Positions 8,499 through 17,211 of a DNA stretch of 51,239 nucleotides are shown here, in pieces. Each line of letters starts with the position of its first letter. Position 1 is the stretch's first letter. The notes under the pieces are model-generated. The model saw only the letters and a program-made list of their open reading frames with translations. It did no database searches and was not told the DNA's origin. Source of the DNA: Chlorobiota bacterium (lineage in GTDB: Bacteria > Bacteroidota > Bacteroidia > Bacteroidales > Prolixibacteraceae); contig JAADGO010000031.1 in NCBI GenBank assembly GCA_013152355.1, positions 1 to 51,239 of the forward strand, in the 5' to 3' direction. Made by a program: the position numbers and the translations under genes.

Positions 8499-9563
8499 TT
8501 ACCTATTCTGCACCAGGCTGCAACTAACCGGCAAGTGGTCTGAAAAAACAAATTCCTCGGATTGGAAATTATATGAATTAAACCCATCACTATGAAATAT
8601 GTAATCGATCCTGAACGATGGTAGTTCTCCGATATAGGTACGCCCAAATCCTTTCCCCGACTGGATAAATGCATCGTTCAGGTTGCCTTTTACAGTCCTG
8701 TACGCATAAGAAACAGGGGTGTCGTTAAAATCGCCGCAAACAATTACATTATATGGTGAATTATCAATGAATTCCCTGATCCTCCGTGCCTGTACGGCAC
8801 GTTTAATAAACGCTTGCTTAAATTTAGACCCCATCTTTTTCATTTTACGGATATCGTCCTCTTCCGAGATACGTTGAAAATTAATTTTGGAATACTGACT
8901 AGGGTCAATGTGGTAAGATTGCAGGTGCAGGTTGACAATCCGTACGGTATCTTCCCGGATCAACACATCGGTATAAATAGCCATGTTCCCTGATTTCTTA
9001 AACCTGATTTCACCCATATTAATTATCGGGTAACGGGTTAATGTGGCCGACCCCCCTGTGCTGCTTGTCCGTGCATATTGATAATGGCTTATACCTGGAA
9101 GTTCCTTGACAACTCCGGGGAGGTTGAATATTTTATTTGTCCTTAGCCTGACCTCCTGGAGGCAAATGATATCGGCGTCCTGCTGTTTTAAGAAGTACCT
9201 GATACTATCGGCGTTGGCTTTTGACGACCTGTCGCCTTTACTTTTAAAATGTTTTACATTGTATGATATTACCTTTATGGCGGGGGCTTCGGTTACTTTG
9301 CCGTTAAGCTGGAAATACCTGTTGATATAATTCCAGCCTGTTAAAACGGCAATTAATGAAATGAACAGGTACATAGGTTTCAGAAGTAACCAAAGAACTA
9401 TGAAAAACAGGTTTGCAACCAGTATATAGGGGTATGCCAATCCTAAAAAGGCAGGTATCCACCATTTATCGGGAGGGATATAAACAGAGATGTAGGATGA
9501 AATCAATAACAAGACAATCACCAGATTGATTACAAATAATATCTTTAATAATGCTCTCTTCAA
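8499..9563 (-). CDS. Membrane-anchored endonuclease/exonuclease/phosphatase-fold protein
   Basis: 354 residues. Three hydrophobic helices occupy residues about 5-95, followed by an EEP (DNase I-like) domain. Catalytic-type motifs are present: SYNVKHF (metal Asn), CLQEVR (Glu), VNLHLQS, CGDFNDTP (Asp, Asn) and SDHLPV (Asp-His). Members hydrolyse phosphodiesters or phosphoinositide-like substrates, and the natural substrate here is unknown. It lies 49 bp after the DUF362 gene on the same strand, so they may share a transcript. Confidence 0.88.
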   Translation of the reverse strand: MKRALLKILFVINLVIVLLLISSYISVYIPPDKWWIPAFLGLAYPYILVANLFFIVLWLLLKPMYLFISLIAVLTGWNYINRYFQLNGKVTEAPAIKVISYNVKHFKSKGDRSSKANADSIRYFLKQQDADIICLQEVRLRTNKIFNLPGVVKELPGISHYQYARTSSTGGSATLTRYPIINMGEIRFKKSGNMAIYTDVLIREDTVRIVNLHLQSYHIDPSQYSKINFQRISEEDDIRKMKKMGSKFKQAFIKRAVQARRIREFIDNSPYNVIVCGDFNDTPVSYAYRTVKGNLNDAFIQSGKGFGRTYIGELPSFRIDYIFHSDGFNSYNFQSEEFVFSDHLPVSCSLVQNR

Positions 9564-9612
9564 GATAGATATATTTCCTTCATTTTAAAGATAATCATTT
9601 ATTTTGAGATAT

Positions 9613-10494
9613 TTAACCGATATCCACCGGTTTAATATTCATATTCCCAGCTGTAATTCTGCCAAACCCTAACTGGTTGGCTTTCATTATATGCCCGATA
9701 TTATCGGGAGTAAACCCTAATAATTTTGTTCCGAAGGCATCAGCCGCAACAATATCAGTAGTAATAATCTGGGACTTGATTCTACGGTTTCCGGTGGAAG
9801 TGAAATAAGCATCTAAAATGGTAAGCTGGGGTTTTTTATAGTATAAAAATTCAGCGATGCACTGGTCCAATCCGTTCTTATCGTAAAACTCACGGTCCCA
9901 TACGCACCCCATTAGGTTTTTTAAAGAGGCAGAAATTTTGGTCGCCTGGTCGTATTTCAGAATGGGGGCATTGATAAAGACATCTGCCCGGATAAGGGCA
10001 TTGTGTATCTTAACAGACCTTAATTTATCCGGTTTAGTTGATTGCTGTTCAGAATAATACCGTTGGTTATTGGCGGGAAGCACCCGGGCAAAAGCATCTT
10101 TTGCAATACGCTCAATCCCGGAGTCCTTGTAACATTTTGTCCATGGCCCGTATGTGTGGTCGAAAACCATTACTTTTCTTGCCCCGGCTTCGTAGCAACT
10201 ATTTATAATTTGTTTCACCAGCAACGGGTGGGTAGTTTTGCCTTGTTCCGGGTAACTGTCGGTACTCATATCAGGCTTTACTACCACATTGTCGCCTTTG
10301 GATACAAACCTTTCAATGCCTCCCAATATGGTTATTCCTGTATCAAACATCTCATCGGGCAGCCCTCCTTTTACAAATACAAAATTGCTGTTAGCCGATA
10401 ATTTAGCCGCAATGGCAGAACTCCCAAATGAGGCTGCTATACCGGTAGCAACCCCGGCTTTTAGCCCGCTTTTTATGAAACCCCTTCTATCCAT
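9613..10494 (-). CDS. Tat-exported DUF362 protein
   Basis: About 293 residues with a twin-arginine signal (DRRGFIKSGLKAG followed by a hydrophobic stretch and an Ala-rich cleavage region). The mature part is a DUF362 domain with NVVVKPDM, HPLLVKQII and SASLKNLMGCVWD. Many DUF362 proteins are linked to iron-sulfur or folded-cofactor export, but no 4Fe-4S cysteine cluster is visible here. Two ATG codons in tandem can start it (10497 or 10494). Its biochemical role is unknown. Confidence 0.8.
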   Translation of the reverse strand: MDRRGFIKSGLKAGVATGIAASFGSSAIAAKLSANSNFVFVKGGLPDEMFDTGITILGGIERFVSKGDNVVVKPDMSTDSYPEQGKTTHPLLVKQIINSCYEAGARKVMVFDHTYGPWTKCYKDSGIERIAKDAFARVLPANNQRYYSEQQSTKPDKLRSVKIHNALIRADVFINAPILKYDQATKISASLKNLMGCVWDREFYDKNGLDQCIAEFLYYKKPQLTILDAYFTSTGNRRIKSQIITTDIVAADAFGTKLLGFTPDNIGHIMKANQLGFGRITAGNMNIKPVDIG

Positions 10495-10573
10495 CATGCT
10501 ATGTATATCTTGCGAATCTACAAATAATAAAGGATTTTTGATTGTCGTTGAATAAAATTAGGTTGAGGCGTGG

Positions 10574-10954
10574 TCATCCGATTTTCCCTTCGATATCTTT
10601 CAGTTCTCCCCCGATATCAGGGCCGAACCATTCATTCAGTTTTTTCCGGGCCTGGTTTTTTATTTCCGGGGTGATATTCTCTGATACCTGAGAAAGGGCG
10701 AACAACAGTACCCCCAGGTCGTCTGAAAAGCCTATTAAGGGCGATAAATCAGGAATGGCATCCATTGGGAAAATAAAATAACCTAACGCGGCAGCAATTA
10801 AGGCTTTTGTTTTTAGGGAGACGTCTTTATTGACCATAATATAATAAAGAAGCAACACAACATATACCACTTTAGCTCCTGCCTTTTTTGAATATCTGCG
10901 GATCTTTTCCCACAGCGATTCTTCAGAATAATATTTTGAATAGTTGTAGCCCAT
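10574..10954 (-). CDS. YkvA-family (DUF1232) membrane protein
   Basis: 126 residues with the DUF1232 signature around FPMDAIPDLSPLIGFSDDLG and a hydrophobic segment before it. The function of the family is not established. Its ATG abuts the stop codon of dusB with no spacer, which suggests translational coupling in a dusB-DUF1232 operon. Confidence 0.85.
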   Translation of the reverse strand: MGYNYSKYYSEESLWEKIRRYSKKAGAKVVYVVLLLYYIMVNKDVSLKTKALIAAALGYFIFPMDAIPDLSPLIGFSDDLGVLLFALSQVSENITPEIKNQARKKLNEWFGPDIGGELKDIEGKIG

Positions 10955-11968
10955 TTATCTTAAACTAACTCCATTATAGTCAATTTGTTGCCCCTTGTAC
11001 CGGGTCAGGATCAAATCCAGTGTTTTACCCACTTCGGAGTATGTTTCTGCACGGAGCAACTGTATTTTCAGGTCCCTGAAATTGGGCAGGCGGGGGAATG
11101 ATTTTGCAAAATGCCTGCGCATCATTAAAATAGCACTTCTTTCATTGTCTTTCCACTCAATATTAAGCCTCAGTTGCTCTTTCATATTTTCCACCACCTC
11201 TTCGATACGAACAGGAGGGAGTAATTCCCCAGTGTCAAGATAATGTTTTACCTCTTTAAATATCCAGGGCCTCCCGATTGCGCCACGCCCAATCATTAAA
11301 GCATCGACCCCTGTTTGTTGATAAAACTCCTTTGCTTTTTGTGGTCCGTTAATGTCGCCGTTGCCAATAATAGGGATTTTTATCCTCTGGTTTTTTTTAA
11401 CTTCTCCGATTAGCAGCCAGTCGGCTTCTCCGGTATACAACTGTTTCCGGGTGCGCCCGTGAATTGCCAGTGCAGCCACACCTGCATCCTGCAACCTTTC
11501 TGCAATCTCTACTATTGGTTTATCCGAATTGTCCCATCCTAAGCGGGTTTTGGCTGTTACGGGGAGGCTAACTGCCTTTACAATTTCTGCTGCCATTTTT
11601 TGCATTTTAGGCAAATCCTGTAGTAACGAAGCCCCTGCCCCTTTGCGTACAATCTTCTTCATGGGGCAGCCAAAATTGATGTCGATAAAATCGGGTTGGA
11701 ATTCTTCGACCACCTTTGCCGCATTCACCATTGAATCAATATCATACCCGTAAATTTGTATGGCTACCGGCCTGTCGAAATCGAATAAAGCCATTTTTTG
11801 TTTGGTCTTCCAAACATCACGGATAAGGGCTTCCGATGAAACAAACTCGGTGTACATAACATCAGCCCCATATTTTTTACACATAAAACGAAACGACTTG
11901 TAGGTCACATCCTCCATAGGTGCGAGGAATAAGGGCAATTCTCCTAAGTCAATATTCCCGAGTTTCAT
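10955..11968 (-). CDS. dusB: tRNA-dihydrouridine synthase (DusB type)
   Basis: FMN enzyme of 337 residues that reduces uridine to dihydrouridine in tRNA. It has LAPMEDVTYKSFR at the N terminus, the catalytic-loop Cys in INFGCPMKKIVRKGAGA, KTRLGWD, HGRTRKQLYTGEADW and GNGDI, then the C-terminal helical tRNA-binding domain. It starts 22 bp after mntP, and the intergenic 11-mer AAGTTGTTTAA sits between the two genes. Confidence 0.93.
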   Translation of the reverse strand: MKLGNIDLGELPLFLAPMEDVTYKSFRFMCKKYGADVMYTEFVSSEALIRDVWKTKQKMALFDFDRPVAIQIYGYDIDSMVNAAKVVEEFQPDFIDINFGCPMKKIVRKGAGASLLQDLPKMQKMAAEIVKAVSLPVTAKTRLGWDNSDKPIVEIAERLQDAGVAALAIHGRTRKQLYTGEADWLLIGEVKKNQRIKIPIIGNGDINGPQKAKEFYQQTGVDALMIGRGAIGRPWIFKEVKHYLDTGELLPPVRIEEVVENMKEQLRLNIEWKDNERSAILMMRRHFAKSFPRLPNFRDLKIQLLRAETYSEVGKTLDLILTRYKGQQIDYNGVSLR

Positions 11969-11978
11969 ATATTAAAAA

Positions 11979-11989
11979 TTAAACAACTT
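11979..11989 (-). repeat. Copy of the intergenic 11-mer AAGTTGTTTAA
   Basis: Lies directly after the mntP stop, about 10 bases before the dusB start, reading in gene direction. The same 11-mer is found at both ends of the 1680-1805 element, before porW and before mrp. Confidence 0.6.
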
Positions 11990-11990
11990 T

Positions 11991-12560
11991 TTAAACCATC
12001 AGATGCTCTACCAGGATTTTTATACCTATTCCGATTAAAATAATTCCTCCCAGAATAATAGACTGATGCCTTTTCTTAGCCGGAATATTTTTCCCAAACA
12101 GCACCCCCAGCATAGAAGCTATAAAAGTAACCCCGCCAATTATCAGGACAGGAAAAAGTATGGGAGTGTCTAAAAATCCAAAACTAAGCCCTACAACCAG
12201 GGCGTCAATACTTGTTGCAACTGCCAACCCTATTAAAACGGCCGGTTTAAATGGGTCTAGTCCAAGTAGTTTACTGTCTGTCCGGAATCCTTCAATAATC
12301 ATTTTTGCACCTACAATCAGTAAAAGCCCAAAAGCAACCCAGTGGTCAAATGCGGCTATCAGGTCTTTAACGGAACTGCCGATAAACCATCCCACAACAG
12401 GGAACATTGCCTGGAAAAAAGCCATGGTAATAGCTACGGTACAGGCTTGTAAAAACCCGATTTCCTTTCGTACCAATCCGCAGGATACCGAAACGGCAAA
12501 AGAATCGAAACTTAGCCCGATTCCTATAAACAAAAAGGTTATTACCTGTATAGATGCCAT
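11991..12560 (-). CDS. mntP: Putative manganese efflux pump MntP
   Basis: 189-residue inner membrane protein with six predicted helices in two repeated halves. The paired Asp motifs FDSFAVSVSCG and SIDALVVGLSFG match the metal site of MntP, which exports Mn2+. A TATTTTTG promoter element lies 17 bp upstream. No yybP-ykoY manganese riboswitch was recognised in the short leader. Confidence 0.92.
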   Translation of the reverse strand: MASIQVITFLFIGIGLSFDSFAVSVSCGLVRKEIGFLQACTVAITMAFFQAMFPVVGWFIGSSVKDLIAAFDHWVAFGLLLIVGAKMIIEGFRTDSKLLGLDPFKPAVLIGLAVATSIDALVVGLSFGFLDTPILFPVLIIGGVTFIASMLGVLFGKNIPAKKRHQSIILGGIILIGIGIKILVEHLMV

Positions 12561-12576
12561 TTAAAAAAATTATGCC

Positions 12577-12584
12577 CAAAAATA
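12577..12584 (-). promoter_or_regulatory. TAnnTTTG promoter element of mntP
   Basis: TATTTTTG on the minus strand, ending 16 bases before the mntP ATG. It implies a very short leader. Confidence 0.5.
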
Positions 12585-12637
12585 AAGAAATACCCTGATT
12601 TTACGAAGAATATAATACGGATTAACACCAAATAGGC

Positions 12638-13006
12638 TTATACTATTTCGTCTACCGATTTCTTAAGGAAATCCCTTTTATAATAATCATTGTCTACAAT
12701 TTTTCCATTCCACACAACAATGTCAAGGTCCATTGTCCTGGGGCCATACTTTTCTTTAGATTTGCCACGCCCCAGTTGCTTTTCGACCTTTTTCAGGTAT
12801 CTTTTCAACTCTTTCTTATTAAGGGTTGTCTGGATTTTGACTGCACCATTGGTGAAATCAGGCTGGTTGGTAATGCCTACCGGGTTGGTATTAATGAAAG
12901 TTGAGACCCTGATGATCTTCAAATCATGCCCTAAGATTTCCAGCATCTTGCTGATGTTGATTCCGGCATCAATATTTGACCCGATGCCTATAATGCACTC
13001 GTTCAT
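12638..13006 (-). CDS. folK: HPPK (FolK), short form
   Basis: 2-amino-4-hydroxy-6-hydroxymethyldihydropteridine pyrophosphokinase, which activates the pterin for dihydropteroate synthesis. The ATG at 13006 overlaps the stop of the preceding gene (ATGA) and gives 122 residues starting MNECIIGIGSN. The signature YGPRTMDLDIVVW is intact. The family is usually about 150-170 residues; the C-terminal PHP-containing part is missing and replaced by a short tail ending SVDEIV. The overlap indicates coupling with the folX-like gene. Confidence 0.88.
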   Translation of the reverse strand: MNECIIGIGSNIDAGINISKMLEILGHDLKIIRVSTFINTNPVGITNQPDFTNGAVKIQTTLNKKELKRYLKKVEKQLGRGKSKEKYGPRTMDLDIVVWNGKIVDNDYYKRDFLKKSVDEIV

Positions 13007-13356
13007 TTTTTTCTCTCCATTTGAAGCGAAACCGATTCGGCAAACCTGAGTGCATGTGGCTTGTCTACCTCTACACGTGCCCATTTTACGGCCTCGTCTT
13101 CCATAATCAGGTCAAGGATGTTCCTGGTAAGTACCTCCAGGAGTTTAAACCTGCCTTCCTGAACCATGTTAATTATCCTTTTTGTTACCTTTTTATAATC
13201 GTAAATGCCATCGGGCTCATCTTTTTCCAGTGCTCCTTCCGGGATTTCGGCATCAATCTCAAGATTTATAATAACGTCCTGTTTGTTTATCAACTCTTCA
13301 GGGTTAAATCCGATGTAGGTGCGGATCAGTAAGTTTTTAACGCGTATAATTGCCAT
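13003..13356 (-). CDS. folX: Dihydroneopterin aldolase / epimerase family, FolX-like
   Basis: 117 residues of the FolB/FolX tunnel fold. From memory the sequence is closer to E. coli FolX (dihydroneopterin triphosphate 2'-epimerase, on the monapterin route) than to FolB: AIIRVKNLLIRTYIG at the start, RFKLLEVLTRNILD, and especially VDKPHALRFAESVS against VDKLHALRYADSVS-type ends, where FolB has a KPGAV-type loop. Catalytic Glu and Lys positions are kept. It sits between a pteridine reductase-like gene and folK. FolB remains the alternative assignment. Confidence 0.8.
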   Translation of the reverse strand: MAIIRVKNLLIRTYIGFNPEELINKQDVIINLEIDAEIPEGALEKDEPDGIYDYKKVTKRIINMVQEGRFKLLEVLTRNILDLIMEDEAVKWARVEVDKPHALRFAESVSLQMERKK

Positions 13357-13377
13357 GTTTTTTTTATAATTTGTTGC

Positions 13378-13418
13378 AAGCAGCCACCATACATTACATT
13401 GAACAGGGGTGGCTGCTT
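13378..13418 (-). other. Strong 11-bp hairpin between the PTR1-like and folX-like genes
   Basis: AAGCAGCCACC (13378-13388) is the exact reverse complement of GGTGGCTGCTT (13408-13418), with a 19-base loop. No T-run follows on either strand, so a simple terminator is unlikely. It may be an mRNA processing or stabilising element or an operator. Confidence 0.7.
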
Positions 13419-13428
13419 ATTAATATTC

Positions 13429-14157
13429 TCAAACGTTCTGTCCTAAATTTTCTCCTCCATCGGCAAACAACAACTGCCCGGTTAAGTAATCATTCTTCAA
13501 AATAAAATCCAGGCATTTCAAAACAGGGGCTATTCCGCCTGGTCTTTTCATAGGGATATCTTCAGCTAATTTCGATAGGTAATCCTCATCCTTGCCATCA
13601 GGAGGAAGTGTTACCCCCGGGGCTATTGCATTTACCCGGATTTCCGGGGAAAGTTCCAATGCTGCCATTTTTGTAAGTTCCCATAATGCCTTTTTTGACA
13701 GGGAATATGCAGCAAAATCCGAACGGTTGTTGGTTATACGGGTATCCACTAAATTAATAATATTCCCCTTCTTAACCAGGTTAGCAAAGTCGCGCATCAA
13801 AAGAAACGGGGCTTTCAAATTCACATTAAATTGATGGTCGAATAATTCAACAGGCGTTTCTTTTAAGTGCCCCTTGTCAAATACCGATGCATTATTGACC
13901 AGTAAATTTATTTCGTGGAAAAAAGCGGCTACTGAAGAGATCAACCCCTCAACTTCCTTCACAATTGTCAGGTTCGCTCTGAACGCTTTAAACAGCTGGT
14001 TAGGGTAATTATGCCGTAACCGGACAACCAATTGTTCAGCATCTGCTGAAGAAACGTTGTAATGGATAGCCACATTCCATCCTTTTGCTGCCAGATGTCC
14101 GGCTATTGACCTGCCAATTCTTTTCGAAGCACCTGTTATTAAAGCCGTTTGGTTCAT
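13429..14157 (-). CDS. SDR-family pteridine reductase (PTR1/FolM-like)
   Basis: 242-residue short-chain dehydrogenase. It has the TGxxxRxG cofactor motif (TGASKRIG) that marks pteridine reductases, instead of the usual TGxxxGxG. It also has LVNNAS, a VDT segment where classical SDRs have the catalytic Ser, YSLSKKAL with Tyr-x-x-x-Lys, RVNAIAPG and a terminal DGG. This layout matches Leishmania PTR1 and E. coli FolM (dihydromonapterin/dihydrofolate reductase). Placement next to folX- and folK-like genes supports a pterin substrate. It is separated from ribE by a terminator, so it probably has its own promoter. Confidence 0.82.
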   Translation of the reverse strand: MNQTALITGASKRIGRSIAGHLAAKGWNVAIHYNVSSADAEQLVVRLRHNYPNQLFKAFRANLTIVKEVEGLISSVAAFFHEINLLVNNASVFDKGHLKETPVELFDHQFNVNLKAPFLLMRDFANLVKKGNIINLVDTRITNNRSDFAAYSLSKKALWELTKMAALELSPEIRVNAIAPGVTLPPDGKDEDYLSKLAEDIPMKRPGGIAPVLKCLDFILKNDYLTGQLLFADGGENLGQNV

Positions 14158-14224
14158 AATGAAAAGATAGCGAATAAATGTATAAAATAAAACAGTGATA
14201 GTGTTTTTATGTTCAGGCTAAAAC

Positions 14225-14253
14225 AAAAAAGCCCGGTATCTTCCGGGCTTTTA
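14225..14253 (-). terminator. Rho-independent terminator after ribE (bidirectional)
   Basis: GCCCGG (14231-14236) and CCGGGC (14243-14248) with a 6-base loop, extended by A/T runs on both sides. On the minus strand six T follow the stem, just after the ribE stop. Confidence 0.85.
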
Positions 14254-14270
14254 TTTGTGCAAAGGCTGTG

Positions 14271-14882
14271 TTAATCGTTAAATGTCATTAGTTTACTCAG
14301 ATACTTTCCAATAATATCGAACTCAAGGTTCACGACAGTCCCTTTTTTGAAAGTATGGAAGTTGGTTGTTTCGTAGGTGTATGGTATGATTGCTACCTGA
14401 AATGAGTCGTTCTTTGAGTTAACAACAGTTAAGCTGACCCCATTTACGGTTACCGAACCTTTTTCAACAGTCATGTAGCCTTGTTTGGCAGCTTCTTTGT
14501 CAAATTTATATTCAAAAGTAAAGTACCAGCTGCCATCGGCTTCTTCAACTTTTGTGCATATCGCTGTCTGGTCGACATGCCCCTGTACAATGTGCCCATC
14601 CAGGCGGGCATTCATAATCATACTGCGTTCGAGGTTCACTTTACTTCCCACTTCCCAGTAGCTAAGGTTGGTTTTAAGCAGTGTTTCCCTTATTGCCGTC
14701 ACTTTATAGGTTTTTGCTTTTTTGTCGACATGCACTACTGTTAAACAAACTCCATCGTGCGACAGGCTCTGGTCGACTTTCAATTCATCTGCGAACGAAC
14801 AGGTAAGTGTAAAATGGTAATTTTCCTGTTCTTTTTCGATGGCAACGACTGTACCGCATTCTTCAACAATTCCTGAAAACAT
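14271..14882 (-). CDS. ribE: Riboflavin synthase alpha subunit
   Basis: Dismutates two 6,7-dimethyl-8-ribityllumazine molecules to riboflavin. It is 203 residues with two lumazine-binding repeats: MFSGIVEECG at the N terminus of the first, SHDGVCLTV, then LDGHIVQGHVDQ and VNGVSLTV in the second. A TATATTTG promoter element ends two bases before the ATG, which would make the mRNA leaderless. A terminator follows the gene, so ribE is monocistronic. No FMN riboswitch was recognised. Confidence 0.95.
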   Translation of the reverse strand: MFSGIVEECGTVVAIEKEQENYHFTLTCSFADELKVDQSLSHDGVCLTVVHVDKKAKTYKVTAIRETLLKTNLSYWEVGSKVNLERSMIMNARLDGHIVQGHVDQTAICTKVEEADGSWYFTFEYKFDKEAAKQGYMTVEKGSVTVNGVSLTVVNSKNDSFQVAIIPYTYETTNFHTFKKGTVVNLEFDIIGKYLSKLMTFND

Positions 14883-14884
14883 AT

Positions 14885-14892
14885 CAAATATA
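14885..14892 (-). promoter_or_regulatory. TAnnTTTG promoter element of ribE
   Basis: TATATTTG on the minus strand, with only two bases between it and the ATG. The transcription start would fall at or next to the start codon. Confidence 0.5.
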
Positions 14893-15029
14893 AATTAAAA
14901 ATAAAAAAGAGTGATGTTTGCCGCTCATATACAGGTAGTTGTATAATAAGACTCCGACAGAAAGACACCACTTTCGGGATGAAAAATACAAAGAAAAAAT
15001 TACTTGCCCAATCAAAAGTTGTTAAGGCT

Positions 15030-16505
15030 TCATTTTTTCAGCTTCCATTCAAAGCCATCCTTTGTATCTTTCACCTCAAATCCCAGTTTAGTAAGCTCAT
15101 CCCTGATTTTGTCGGCAGTGCCCCAGTCTTTGTTGGCTTTGGCTTCTATCCTCAGATTCAATAACAGGTCGACAATATTGCTCAATATTTCCTGCCCGCC
15201 TTCATCTTTCCTTTCTTCTTGTTTGAATCCTAAAATGTCGAAAATGAAACTTTTAAAGAATGACTTGAGTTCCTGGCAGCCGGCTTCATTTATTTTTTCA
15301 GCCCCATCGTTTATCGAATTAATTATTCTTACCCCATCAAATAAATGGGCAATGGCAATTGGGCTGTTGAGGTCATCGTTCATTGCTGCGTAACATTTTT
15401 CTTTTAGCCCTGCTATATCGACTGTCGATTTTTCAGATATTTTTAAAGTTTCGAGTGTGCCTACAGCTTTCATAAGCCGGGCCAGCCCCTTTTCGGCAGC
15501 CTGGAGCGCTTCATTTGTGAAATCGAGTGTACTGCGGTAGTGTGCCTGCAACATAAAGAACCGGATCGTCATGGGGCTGTATGCTTTTTCCAGCAATGGA
15601 TGCGACCCTGTAAAGAATTCGTTTAAGGAAATGGCATTACCTAGTGATTTACCCATTTTTTGCCCGTTGAGGGTAATCATATTGTTATGCATCCAGTACC
15701 GGACCGATGGTTTGCCGTTTGCTGCTTTCGACTGGGCTATTTCAGCTTCATGGTGAGGGAATATCAAATCTATCCCTCCTCCATGGATGTCGAAAGTTTC
15801 GCCGAGGTATTTTGTACTCATTGCCGTACATTCGAGGTGCCATCCCGGGAATCCATCGCTCCATGGCGATGGCCACCGCATAATATGCCCTGGTTGCGCT
15901 TTTTTCCAAATGGCAAAATCAAGGGGCGAACGTTTCTCTTCCTGCCCTTCAAGCTCACGGGTATTCGACAGCAAATCGTCTACTTTGCGGCCTGATAGTG
16001 CCCCGTATTCATTTTCCCGGGCAAATTTTTCCACGTCAAAATAAACCGACCCTTTACTTTCATAAGCATACCCGGAATTCAATATTTTTTTCACGGTTTC
16101 GATTTGTTCAATAATATGGCCGGAAGCTCTTGGCTCAATGCTTGGAGGCAGAATGTTCAACATTTGCATGTTCCATTGGTAGTTGTTGGTATATTTTTGC
16201 ACCACCTCCATTGGCTCGAGTTTCTCCAGTTCTGCTTTTTTCGCGATCTTATCTTCGCCTTCATCGGCATCGGCCACTAAATGGCCAACATCGGTAATAT
16301 TCCGCACGTACCTTACTTTGAACCCTAAATGTACCAGGTACCGAAACAAAAGGTCGAATGTAATTGCCGGGCGCGCATGGCCCAGGTGTGCATTCCCGTA
16401 TACGGTGGGCCCGCAAACATACATACCCACGTAGCCAGGGTTTAAAGGTTCAAACAGTTCCTTTTTCCGCGATAGGGTATTATAGATTATTAACTTTTGT
16501 TCCAT
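15030..16505 (-). CDS. cysS: Cysteinyl-tRNA synthetase
   Basis: Class I synthetase of 491 residues charging tRNA-Cys. The zinc/catalytic Cys lies in [18 protein letters not shown], which also holds the HIGH motif (HLGH). HLECTAMS and [19 protein letters not shown] are zinc ligands, and KMGKSLGN is the KMSKS motif. The C-terminal DALR-like domain and tRNA-binding tail are complete. Its start is 27 bp downstream of the lspA stop on the same strand, so the two may be co-transcribed. Confidence 0.96.
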   Translation of the reverse strand: MEQKLIIYNTLSRKKELFEPLNPGYVGMYVCGPTVYGNAHLGHARPAITFDLLFRYLVHLGFKVRYVRNITDVGHLVADADEGEDKIAKKAELEKLEPMEVVQKYTNNYQWNMQMLNILPPSIEPRASGHIIEQIETVKKILNSGYAYESKGSVYFDVEKFARENEYGALSGRKVDDLLSNTRELEGQEEKRSPLDFAIWKKAQPGHIMRWPSPWSDGFPGWHLECTAMSTKYLGETFDIHGGGIDLIFPHHEAEIAQSKAANGKPSVRYWMHNNMITLNGQKMGKSLGNAISLNEFFTGSHPLLEKAYSPMTIRFFMLQAHYRSTLDFTNEALQAAEKGLARLMKAVGTLETLKISEKSTVDIAGLKEKCYAAMNDDLNSPIAIAHLFDGVRIINSINDGAEKINEAGCQELKSFFKSFIFDILGFKQEERKDEGGQEILSNIVDLLLNLRIEAKANKDWGTADKIRDELTKLGFEVKDTKDGFEWKLKK

Positions 16506-16532
16506 TATTCTGAAAACCGTTAAAAAAATATA

Positions 16533-17211
16533 TTATATATCTGATGCCTGACTTTCCTGCCCTTCAACAACAACGTCCTTCTTCTCTTCCTCTTTCATGG
16601 TGCTATTGAAATATTTACGGTAAAACAGCAATATTGAAAATATACCAACAGTAATTGAAGAATCGGCAATGTTAAATACAGGCCTGAAAAAGATGAATTG
16701 ATTTCCTCCCCAGAATGGGAACCAATCGGGGTAATGCCCATGGATCAGCGGAAAATAAAACATGTCAACGACCTTGCCATGTAAAAAAGTTGAATAACCT
16801 CCACCATCAGGCATGAACCTGGCAACCTGCCCGTAACTATGGTCGAAAAGAAGCCCATAGAAAGCACTGTCGATAATGTTCCCAATTGCCCCGGCAAATA
16901 TTAAAGCAATACATGCTATAAAGCCCATTGGCATGTCTCTCCTTGAGAGTTTAACTAAATACCAGCCTATTGCTATTACGGCAATAATGCGGAAAATACT
17001 AAGGAAAATTTTACCGTACCCCCCGGCAAATTCAAACCCAAATGCCATGCCGTTGTTTTCAACAAAAAGAATGATAAACCAACCAATTCCCAAAAATTTT
17101 AATCTCTTCACCAAGCGACAGATGGGTTTTTATCCAGAATTTAAGAATCTGGTCTGCAGTTAGTATTATCAAAATGATGATGAATGATTTAGTAAGTTTC
17201 GATAATTTCAC
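16533..17211 (-). pseudogene. lspA: lspA, lipoprotein signal peptidase, frameshifted by a 4-bp tandem duplication
   Basis: Prolipoprotein signal peptidase II, an inner membrane aspartyl protease. The frame opening with GTG at 17211 encodes the expected N terminus (helix 1, TADQILKFWIKT, LGEEIKIFGNW) and then stops. The next frame, open to 16533, continues with FVENNGMAFG, AGAIGNIIDSAFYG and VFNIADSSITVG, which carry the catalytic Asp residues. At the junction TTGG is present twice (17077-17086 on the plus strand reads AACCAACCAA). Removing one copy gives a continuous 224-residue protein of normal family length. The gene is normally essential, so error or population variation must be considered. 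ileS, dksA-like and lspA are adjacent, a common order in Bacteroidota. Confidence 0.85.
17077..17086. repeat. 4-bp tandem duplication inside lspA
   Basis: AACCAACCAA on the plus strand (two and a half copies of a 4-bp unit). It shifts the lspA frame; a single unit would restore GNWFIILFVENN. Confidence 0.85.

Noticed and set aside
14883-15029. Possible FMN riboswitch before ribE
   Set aside because: The conserved RFN segments are not present, and the promoter element is only two bases from the ATG, leaving no leader to hold one.
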